This document shows positions 54,506 through 64,000 of a stretch of DNA of 64,000 nt, piece by piece. A program made the translations under genes and the position numbers. The notes under the pieces were generated by a model. That model did no database searches. It was not told the DNA's origin and saw nothing but the letters and a program-made list of their open reading frames with translations. Numbering within the stretch: position 1 is the first letter of the stretch; each line of letters opens with the position of its first letter. The DNA comes from Rhizophagus clarus (taxonomy: Eukaryota > Glomeromycota > Glomeromycetes > Glomerales > Glomeraceae): NCBI GenBank assembly GCA_015698045.1, contig BLAL01000077.1:163986-227985 (forward strand), written 5' to 3'.

Positions 54506-57500
54506 CATCGTGACCGCAGCACATAAAAGGAAATTGGGTTAGCATTCTCAAAAAAAAACGTTCATGGTTACATTAAATCTTGGATAGTTGATCGGAAGAA
54601 TTTGTTAATGGTTACATTGATTCTTTATGACAAAAATTTTGGAAAAATTTGACGTCTTAATGGTTACATGTAAAGAAATTATATATGAGTATCGTAATTG
54701 TAGGACATAAACGGAAATTTGGCCAACAAAATTTTCAAATTATTGGAATAATTGATCGGGAAAATCCTTAATGAGTATATTAGCTCTTTGTCCACAGAAC
54801 ATTAATGGTAATTTCGAGCAATATTAACGGTTACAAGTAAAGAAACTTTATATGAATATCGTGATCACAGGACATAAACGGATTTTCAGGATAATTGATC
54901 AGGAGAAAAAATTTGTTAATGGTTACATAATCAGAGTTGAAGAATTATACTGTACGTACTATATTATGCTGTCCTAATACTTAAATAGAGTACATTTTTT
55001 TCATATGTTTAATATATTATATATTTATTTTAATAATTAGGATTGTTCTTTTAATCTAATCTAAATAGAAAAAATATTATATTAAATATTTAACAGTGCA
55101 ATATTAATGCAATGTTTACAGTGCATTGATGAAATTTTGGGCAATGGAAAAATTGCGGTTACATGTAAAGTGATCGCAGGACATAAATAGAAATTTAGAT
55201 CAAAAAATTGGTCAGAAAAATTTTGTCAACAGTTCTGTTGATTCTTTATCTGCAAAAGATCTTTATTTGCAGCACATTGGTGGAATCTAGGGTAATGATC
55301 TGAAAAATTTGACATGAATATCATGGTCGCAATAAATAAATAGAAATTTAAATCAATAATTGACCAGAAAAAATTATTAATGGTTACATTGATTTTTTAT
55401 CTGCAGCGCATTGATAGAATTCAGGGGTAATCTGAAAAATTTGACATGAATATCATGATCGCAAGACATAAACAGATTTTCAGGATAATTAATCAGGAGA
55501 AAAAATTTGTTAATGTTTACATAATCAGGGTTGAAGAATTATACTGTACGTACTATATTACTATGCTGTCCTAATACTTAAATAGAGTACATTTTTTCAT
55601 ATGTTTAATATATTATATATTTATTTTAATAATTAGGATTGATAATAAATTATTAACTATTCTTTTAATCTTAATAGAAAAATATTATATTAAATATTTA
55701 ACAGTACAATATTAGTGCAATGTATACAGTAAATTGATGAAATTTTGGGAAATGGAAAAATTGCGGTTACATGTAAGGTGATCGCAGGACATGAACAGAA
55801 ATTTAGATCAACAAATTGATCGGAAAAAATTTTGTCAACAGTTCTGTTGATTCTTTATCTGCAAAAGATCTTTATCTGCAGCACATTTGTGGAATCTAGG
55901 GTAATGATCTGAAAAATTTGGCATGAATATCATGGTCGCAATAAATAAATAGAAATTTAGATCAATAATTGACCGGAAAAAAATTGTTAATGATTACATT
56001 GATTTTTTATCTGCAGCGCATTGATAGAATTCAGGGGTAATCTGAAAAATTTGACGTGAATATCGTGATCGCAGGACATAAACAGATTTTTGGGATAATT
56101 GATCAGGAGAAAAATTTGTTAATGGTTACATAATCAGGGTTGAAGAATTATACTGTACGTACTATATTATGCTATCCTAATACTTAAATAGAGTACATTT
56201 TTTCATAAGTTTAATATATTATATATTTATTTTAATAATTAGGATTGATAATAAATTATTAACTATTCTTTTAATCTTAATAGAAAAAATATTATATTAA
56301 ATATTTAACAGTGCAATATTAGTGCAATGTAAAGTAAATTGATGAAATTTTGGGAAATGAAAAAATTGCGGTTACATGTAAGGTGATCGCAGGACATGAA
56401 CAGAAATTTAGATCAAAAAATTGATCGGAAAAAAATTTTGTCAACAGTTCTGTTGATTCTTTATCTGCAAAAGATCTTTATCTGCAGCACATTGGTGGAA
56501 TCTAGGGTAATGATCTGAAAAATTTGACATGAATATCGTGGTCATGATAAATAAATGGAAATTTAGATCAATAATTGATCAGGAGAAAAAATTGTTAATG
56601 GTTATATTGATTTTTATCTGCAGCGCATTGACAGAATTTGTTACATTAGTTCTCTATCTCGGAATTATGTAATGAAGTTTTAAAAAAACTTTTCAAGTTG
56701 TTGATCCCAAATTTCCTTTTATATAGTGCAGTCATGATATCACAGTCGTAATATTATAAAAAAATTTACTTTGTGCTTTTTTCCCAAAGAATTCAATTGA
56801 TATTTTTTTTAAAGTTTGACTGTCCATATCTTATCAGTTACATATAAAAATACCACATCTCAGATCAGAGTTTTTAGATTTCTAATAAAAAAAAGATAGA
56901 AAGAAAATGTTCTCTTCCAAACCTAGTAGAGAAGAAACAGGTATAAAAAAAAAATACCTGGTATATTAATTCATTAAATAACGTATGATAATATTCAAAT
57001 AGTTTCTTTCATATATAGATAATATGATATTGATCTCGCTAGACGATCTAATAAAAGAACAAACCTGATCGAACGATCTTCTCCAGACCAACATTAAAAA
57101 GAAACGGAAACGTCCATCTCGTAACAACTGAGCGAAGACCATGGGAGACTGGGCTCAGATGGTGAAAAAGGTATGATCATTTGATTCTTTAATATTTTGT
57201 GATAATTTGAAATATTTAACACTTTAAAATTATTTGTTAGAATTAATATTGCCATTATATGAAATTAATATCTCATTACAATACCGCACAATATTATATC
57301 CACCTTCTTTTCAATTTATTTCAATAAAAAAATAAATCTTATGTAATTTTATAATTGTATATATCCGTAAAGCTCACAACTAGTGATTTTATCATAATAA
57401 TTGATTGTAATAATTTAAAATCATAAAAATCAAAATTTCATATAAACTGGAACACGAATTGCTAACAATTTTTTGTCTTGTCTAAATGTGCTGCGATCAC

Positions 57501-58310
57501 GATATTCTTAAAATGTAATGTCAATTTTTCAGAAAAGCTTTGTTAACCAATTTCCGTTATGTCCAGCAGCCTATATAAATTTCTTTACATGTAATCGTCA
57601 AAACATCAATCCTAAATTCAAGAGCTTTGTTAACCCAAATTTCTATAGTTACGATGTTGTTCATTATATAATTCATTAGTTAATGTAACTAACTATTAAC
57701 AAATTTTTTTTCTAATCAATTATCCCAAAATTCGATGATCTAAATTTCCGCTTATGTCCTGCGGTCACAATATTCATATAAATTCCTTTACATATAACCG
57801 TTAAAGAAGTCAACTCTTCAGATCATTGCCTCAAAACTTCGTTAATGCATTGTAAGTAAAGAACCAATGTAGCCATTAAGAAAATTTCTGATCAATTCAA
57901 ATTTCCGTTTATGTCCCGCAGTCACAATATTCATACAAAATTTCTTTGCATGTCGATTTTCCCAAAATTTAAGAAATTAGTAATCTAAATTTCCGTTTAT
58001 GTTCTGCAGTCACGCACGATATTCATACAAAATTTCTTTGCATGTAACTGTTATTAACACGTCAATTTTAGATCATTTTCCCCAAGATTTCCATTAATGT
58101 ACTGTGATCCAAGAACTAATGTAACCATTGACAATTTTTTTTTCTCGAAATTTCAATATAAATTTCCATTTATAAATTTCCGTTTATGTCCTGCGGTCAC
58201 GATTTCATACAAAATTTCTTTACATGTAACCAGATCATTGCCCAAAATTTCCGTTAATGAGAAATTTGTTAACCCAAAATTTCCGTTTATGTGCTGCGAT
58301 CACGATACTA
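54506..58310. mobile_element. 3.8-kb region bounded by inverted, internally repeated arms
   Basis: Left border (about 54508) reads TCGTGACCGCAGCACATAAA and 'ggaaattgggtta'; the right border (about 58280-58306) is the inverted match (TTTATGTGCTGCGATCACGA). Left arm 54506-56650: three units of about 600 bp, anchored at 'gaagaattatactgtacgta' near 54942, 55534 and 56146. Each unit is built of smaller units with CGCAGGACATAAAC and TAATGGTTACATT. Right arm 57480-58310: the same small unit in opposite sense (GTTTATGTCCTGCGGTCACG, TTTCTTTACATGTAAC) about six times. The centre 56650-57480 is AT-rich and has only a short possible exon (MGDWAQMVKK before GTATGA, 57141-57170). It may be a non-autonomous TIR element or one arm of the neighbouring transposon. 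Confidence 0.6.
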
Positions 58311-58419
58311 TGATTTCCAATTAAAAATATTATAAAAGCAGTTAATGAATTAAATACACAAACGCGCATGGACATTTTTTAAATTTACTCATTTTATTAT
58401 TCCTTATTATAATTATTAT

Positions 58420-61400
58420 CATAGCCATATTACGAAATAAACCTCGAAAAGCGAATATTGCTACATTACCTTTTCGTATCCGTAATAATTTTAGAAGGTT
58501 GCCCAACAGATTTTTATTATCGGATAATGATGACAATGCAAAAGATTTTGAAGATGATAATATTAGCGGCGAAGAGTATAATGAATATGGTGACGGAGAT
58601 GATGATTTAGAACAACGAAGCGATGATGATCATATAGAACAGCGAAGCGATAATGGTGATGATTTAGAACAACGAAGCGATGATGATCATATAGAACAGC
58701 GAAGCGATAATGGTGATGATTTAGAACAATGAAGCGATAATGATCATTTAGAACAACGAAACGATAATGATGATGATTTAGAACAACGAAGCAATAATGA
58801 AGAAGGTGATACCAACATGATTTCAACATCATCAGAGAATGAAACAGAAAGCGATTATATAATGTCCTTAGAAAGTGATAAAGAATATGAAACAATGTCG
58901 TCAGATAATGAAGAAAGACATGATTCTGATATCTCAGAAGAAAAGCTATTCGTTAATGAAGCATTGGCTAAAGATAAGTTACCATCTTATGATGGTGATT
59001 TTGCTCCATATTTTCAAAATTTAACTACTGCTGCCTTATTTTGTTGGATTTATAAGCATAATATTTCAACAAATGCATATGAAGATCTTGTTGACATTAT
59101 CATGAGACCAGAATTTAATAGAGATCATATTGTAAAAAATATTCAGAGATTTCGAGCATGAAGGGAGCGTCTTCCTCTTCCCTCAATATCAGCAAAATCT
59201 ATCTCAATTTCATCAAAAAAAAAACACCATCAACTTTAAAGGATTCAAAGATGGCATATCAACTTTCAATAAGTGATATCATTTGGAATGTTCTTAACAA
59301 CCCATCACTATTAAAGGAAATGTATTTTAGTGCTGGTGTTTGATTCAAAAATAAAATCCGAGTACTGGCATAGTACCTTATGGGCAGAGTCACCTCTTTT
59401 TCGGTCAAGAACAATTAATGATATCAGGGGGTAATTATTTATTAAATACAAGCTGATGGTAGAGAGGCGAAGCAATAAAGTACAAGAGACTAACACTTTT
59501 TTTCATATGTATATAATAGAGATATACCAATGCGGCGATTTTGTTTACTATTACGACAATGAGCGAAAACTTGGCAGATTGAGAGCGATATTATTAAATG
59601 AAGAGAACCAACAGTATCGGCTGAGAATCCAAAAAGTTCTAGATTATAGTGACTTGCCTGGAACTTTTAAGGGAGAATTAAGACAAAATCGCTCTCTTTC
59701 CAGAGAAGTTTGGTTACAAGATGAACCATTCTTGACAATAACAACATCACAAATTTCAGAAAAGGTTGCTGCAGATACACTACGAATTACCAAAATACTT
59801 TATAAACATCATACACACTGGCGCATTCGTGATGCAACGTTCTCTTATCAACATCCTTCAGAATATATTTCCATAAGCAGCCAACATCTCCAACAATTCC
59901 AGTTTATAAGCTGTTTTTGAACATATACTACGATGATTTTGGAACATTTAGGAATGTTTATCATTCGTTAAGAGATGTTTATGTGCAGTTTGGAAATATG
60001 CCTGCCTGTCAAAGAAAGTTGCTCAAAAATCACTTTGTTCTCAGGTTGGTTCCTTTCAGTGGTAATTTCAATGAATTCATGTTGCCATTTATTTCTGAAA
60101 TGAAAGAATTCAAACAAGGAAAATTAATGGAAGTGAATGGCCAAGATGCTTGGGTGATGGGCCAGTTTAGGTATCGTAACTGCTGATTTACCACAAGGGA
60201 ATGATATGTGTGGTGTATTACGACATAATGCCAATAAAGGTTGCCGCACTTGTACAGCCTCTCGAGAATCACTTACCAACTTCTCTCAGGATGTACCAGC
60301 AACATCAAGATTCATCACATCACTGACGATCAATTTAAAGAGATATTTAACGAACCTGCTACCACAAGGCAAAAACGACTTTGTACTGAGTTTGGACTAA
60401 GAACAAGCCTAGCATTTGAATAGGCTGCTAAGAGAAAGGCATCTACAGACACCTCAAGATGTATATCATGCAACTGCTAGGAAGATTGGACGACTTCTTA
60501 ATTAACGTATGATCTTTGAATTTAATTAACTTTAGCTAGATATGTAACGAACAAAATCTTTTAATAAAGCTTTTTGATTTCCACAGGTGCGAATTATTTT
60601 TCACCAAAAAGGAACAGAGACGAGTTTATCAAAGCCTGGAAGAACTTTGAGAAACCAAAAAAATGGTCTCGTTTGCCAAATCCAATTAGTCACAATGCTA
60701 GTTCATGATGTCTGACTATCTTAGGCTCGCTATGATTAATGCCTTTTATACTTAATAGTTTTTTAGAAACATCAAGCTTAAAGGAAAAATGAATCCAGAA
60801 GCCATTCTGCGACGAACTTAAGAATTACGCATTAACATGGCAAAAAATGTAATAATTGCTTGTTGGGTATATGTAGCAAAAACAATGAGGATGGTTTTTT
60901 GAAAGCAAGTTTACATTAGATTCGGTATGACAAATTACAAAAATGCCTGAAGAAGAAATGAAAATTCTTCCAAAAGGTACAATTATTCATATCATTATAT
61001 AATTTTTATTTTTTATTTATAATATTATTTAATAATGTGGCTTTAGGTTTTCTCTGAATTTGCTAACTTACCAAACCTGCATATCAATATCCACTTGCTG
61101 GTGCATGCAAGGACTTATGGAACTTTTATAAACACTCAAGTTTGGTATCAAAGAGATGGTGCATCAGATCTTTTAAAGCAATGGTACTACGAACAAATTG
61201 CAAGAATATGCGAGCTAGACTTGTTAAAGCGGCTATACTACGCTCTTTGCAATTTATCATTTAGTAATGGAAGCGCAGATCAAAGATTATCACAACCTTG
61301 TAGATGTTTCGCTACTATGTCCTCAAATTTTAGAAATTTATTGACTAATTGGTATATTACTGAAGACAAGGTATCAAATGAACAAGAATCCGAGAAGAAA

Positions 61401-61950
61401 ATGAAGAAGCGTTGTATTACAATTTATAATAAAATATTTCCGCAATTATTAATGTAATTTTATTTTATATAGCGATTTCATCTCCAGTGGATTTTATTAC
61501 AAATATTATCTTAAAGAGGAAGCTTGTCCCGTCAGGATCGTGAAAATATCATGAAAAATTTCCAAATTTCAAATCTGAGCTGCTTCTTTCATTTATGGAC
61601 AATTGGACAAAAGTCAGCTCTTATATATTCTCAAATGGGCTGGTATGAATTTGCGACATACATTATGGAAGAAGCGATAGCGTCTTTTTCAAAGTACATC
61701 TTCATATTGGTGACGTCGTAACAATACACGAGGAAGACCAGTAGGTGAATGTTATCGCGATTATAAAAGGGATCTTCAAATACAAAGGCAATGATGATAA
61801 AATTTATGCCTTTATTACAATTGATTGGTTTGACCAATATTAACAGAATTCACAACATATTGAAATGTCCTCTTTTTTCGGCATTTCAGACAAGCCAAGA
61901 CATTCGCTAAGAAAGAATCTTCCCCGATATCAATAATTGACCACGTACAG
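58420..61950 (+). pseudogene. CACTA/Plavaka-like transposase, heavily decayed
   Basis: Pieces in order: LRNKPRKANIATLPFRIRNN (58427); acidic repeats (58560-58790); YDGDFAPYFQNLTTAALFCW (58988); GDFVYYYDNERKLGRLRAIL (59530); YYDDFGTFRNVYHSLRDVYV (59925), with the D-D of the catalytic core; FGNMPACQRKLLKNHFVLRL; VPFSGNFNEFMLPFISEMKE; VTADLPQGNDMCGVLRHNAN and KGCRTC (about 60175-60260, Cys motif). The last is HARTYGTFINTQVWYQRDGA (61100), corresponding to the C-terminal catalytic part. Stops, frame changes and deletions lie between nearly all. The class is my best match from memory; it could be assigned to a related KDZ-type group. Confidence 0.6.
58590..58795 (+). repeat. Coding tandem repeat (D-D-L-E-Q-R-S-D)
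   Basis: Units of 27 and 33 bases (GATGATTTAGAACAACGAAG; GATCATATAGAACAGCGAAG) encode acidic repeats at the start of the transposase relic. In one unit CGA has become TGA (58730-58732). Confidence 0.85.
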
Positions 61951-62859
61951 AAAGTTCACTTTGTCTATGATACGAAATTGATTTGGGATAAAAAATAATT
62001 ATTATTTTACAGCTATATAGCTTTATTAGTAATATTATGTTAATAAATTTACATATAAATATAAGTTTATACTACGTTTACTCATTAAATTCATTATTGT
62101 TTTAACAATATCAAAATGATACAGTATCTTTTTTTTATTAAATAAATGCAACAATATCGTTTTGATATTGTTATGGTATCGTGACCGGTCCATTACTTAT
62201 CACGGTGATAACGTGACTTTGTATTGATTATCCAATCAAATCATTGTTTGTTGTTAAAACATTCGCACGACGGTTATTTCTACTCCATTCTCTACATTTT
62301 ACTGTAATAACTTACATTTTATATTGTCAGTCTATTTAAATATTTCTTAATAATATTAACAATCATATACGCGTCTATTTTTTATTCCGGCATAATCTCA
62401 ACATTGAAAAATAGTTTATTCGACACCCTTGACAGGTACGAAACAAAAGTTATTTATAATAATATTAATTGTTTTACAAATTTTAGCTCTCGCTGCTGCA
62501 AATATTGTTTAGAAATATTTTTTAACAATATAACAGAAATTCGGGATGTATTTTTTTATTTATTTATTTATTATATTATTTTTTTTAAAAAAGAAAAATT
62601 TTTAATAGGTAGTGTATAATAATATGTTGCCGACAAAATTTGGCAACGAAATTCGGAATGTGCGCAAAGAAAATTTCGGTAATAAGTATTATTTCCCCTC
62701 TTTTTTATACTTGGGAATGCGAATTGTTCTAGCGTCATAATGATATCGTCACGTTGTTTATATTAGCATTTCGGAAAAGAGAGATGTCTAAGTAATTTAC
62801 CAGGCACGACCGTATCTTTAATTTCGCAGAAACTTGCGTCGTAATCAGAAACTTATCAA
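61951..62859. other. AT-rich spacer, no gene called
   Basis: GATATTG/TATCGT motifs at 62095-62185 resemble the repeats of 45.0-45.4 kb. A frame at 62404-62619 is not credible as a gene. Nothing else recognised. Confidence 0.4.
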
Positions 62860-63300
62860 TTCAACATTTTAAACAAGTTTCAAGATAATATTTAGTGTCA
62901 TAAGATATCGTCACGTTGTTTTATGTTAACCATCCGGTGAGAGAGATGCGAAACTTAATATTTTTTTTTTTTTGTAAGAATATATAATTTTCTTTTTTTC
63001 TTTCTTTTTTTTTGTAAGGAACGTTATAATAACGTTTCTTCTGTTTCTTTTAGGTTCATCAATTCAACATTTTTAACAAGTTTCAATATAAATTAGTGTC
63101 ATAATGATATCGTCACGTTGTTTTATGTTAACCATCCGGTGAGAGAGATGCGAAACTTAATATTTTTTTTTTTTTTTTTTTTTTTGTAAGAAATGTTATA
63201 TGAATTTTCTTTTTTTCTTTTCTTTTTCTTTTTTTTGTAAGGAACATTTATAATAACGTTTCTTTCTTTTAGTTCAAGTGTTTCAGCTTAATTTAATCAG
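62860..63300. repeat. Direct repeat, two units of about 190 bp
   Basis: Both units (from about 62868 and 63059) have ATCAATTCAACATTTT, 'aacaagtttcaa', GATATCGTCACGTTGTTTTA, 'tgttaaccatccggtgagag', a long T-run and 'tgtaaggaa..ataacgtttctt'. A third, more diverged half unit follows near 63356-63420. Confidence 0.8.
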
Positions 63301-64000
63301 GTATATCGTAACTTTAATTCGCAGAGCTGCGCCATAATGCCAGACACGTTTAATTTAACATTTTCTACCAATGTTTCAATATAATATTAGTGTGAAGCTG
63401 ATATCCGTCAACGTTCATTTTATTGTCCATCCTATCCAGAGATAGGGATATTCTTCCTGGTTAATTACCGGTAGCATTGCAATTATGTACAATTAAAACA
63501 ATTAACAACATCATAATTGTCATAATTTGCAGTTATAAAAAGTATTATGATATACTTAAATTAATTATAAACCAAATTATTTAAACCAATTAAAATTGAT
63601 TTCAATTGTGGAATATATTCTACCTACGTTTCATTGATCATCCTGATACCCAGTTACAATGTCATCACAGATAGTTTTCATATAAAATATTTAGCGATCA
63701 TTAATGATACTAATGATCATAATTATAATATCCTAACGATACATTTTCAACAACTTCACGATAATGATTAATTTTTAAATTATTTCGTGACCAATATATT
63801 AAATGATATCGTGACCGATATATTGATTGATAATCCTTAACGGATACAGTTTTCAACATTCTTACGATAACATTCAAATTTCCGATTTCAACATCCATCA
63901 CCGACATCCGAGACTAATAAATCGACATATAATATCAGAATGATTATCAGGGAAACCGATATCAAATTTCAAATATCGCGAGGATTTAAAGGTATCCAGG
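63301..64000. other. Non-coding window end
   Basis: Repeated 'tatcgtgaccratatatt' motifs (about 63785-63825) and GATCATTAATGATAC-type short palindromes; no gene. Confidence 0.4.

Noticed and set aside
58563-58895. Minus-strand His/Tyr/Arg-rich frame
   Set aside because: Antisense of the coding DDLEQRSD repeat of the transposase relic.
1-64000. tRNA, rRNA or organellar genes
   Set aside because: No cloverleaf or B-box-like GGTTCGANNCC motif or conserved rRNA stretch was noticed on reading; a covariance-model scan would be decisive and was not possible.

Overview
The window is eukaryotic nuclear DNA. It is very AT-rich, with short introns (about 60-100 bases) that have clean GT/AG borders, sparse conserved genes and heavy loading with transposons of many classes. 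The gene style (GPALPP1-like, SFT2 and L-type lectin genes packed at the left end), the long minisatellites and the mix of pogo, hAT, LINE, CACTA/Plavaka-like and Polinton-like relics fit an arbuscular mycorrhizal fungus such as Rhizophagus. That placement is inferred from composition and remembered families, not from a database search.

0-8 kb is the only conventional genic block: a decayed pogo transposon with TA target site and terminal repeats (578-2623); a five-exon GPALPP1/DUF3752 gene (2749-3932, +); a six-exon SFT2 gene (5296-6303, -); and a four-exon VIP36/ERGIC-53-type lectin (6459-7618, +). The last two are divergent and share a palindromic CACGTG site. 8-20 kb is mostly non-coding: a broken unrecognised gene, two MITEs, a palindromic minisatellite and two tandem arrays whose units look like short exons framed by splice signals.

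21-31 kb is a retroposon nest. A poly(A) retroposon carrying an ORF1 fragment was entered by a TIR element, which was entered by a second retroposon that encodes ORF1 only; each layer is dated by its own target-site duplication. A minus-strand LINE with RNase H follows.

31.6-45 kb holds the most unusual content. A relic cluster on the minus strand (retrovirus-type integrase, A32/FtsK-like packaging ATPase, a small membrane protein, a coiled-coil protein and a retropepsin-like protein) with a plus-strand HTH-like protein resembles part of a Polinton/Maverick-type element. The integrase is split by a 662-bp hAT-type insertion with a perfect 8-bp duplication. The coiled-coil gene is split by a 7.3-kb TIR element with an AT duplication. 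In both cases removing the insert restores the frame. The 7.3-kb element has long arms of roughly 50-bp repeats and one intact four-exon gene for a 131-residue Myb/SANT-like basic protein. That gene's first intron took two LINE insertions at the same palindromic target, GAATTTAAATTC.

45-64 kb has duplicated Gln/Pro-rich small genes, a CDC20/Fizzy C-terminal fragment, a broken unknown gene, a gag-like zinc-knuckle fragment, a spliced Tc1/mariner transposase tail, a 3.8-kb region bounded by inverted repeat arms and a decayed CACTA/Plavaka-like transposase. Many stop codons in the relics look like C-to-T changes, two of them provably so from sibling copies.
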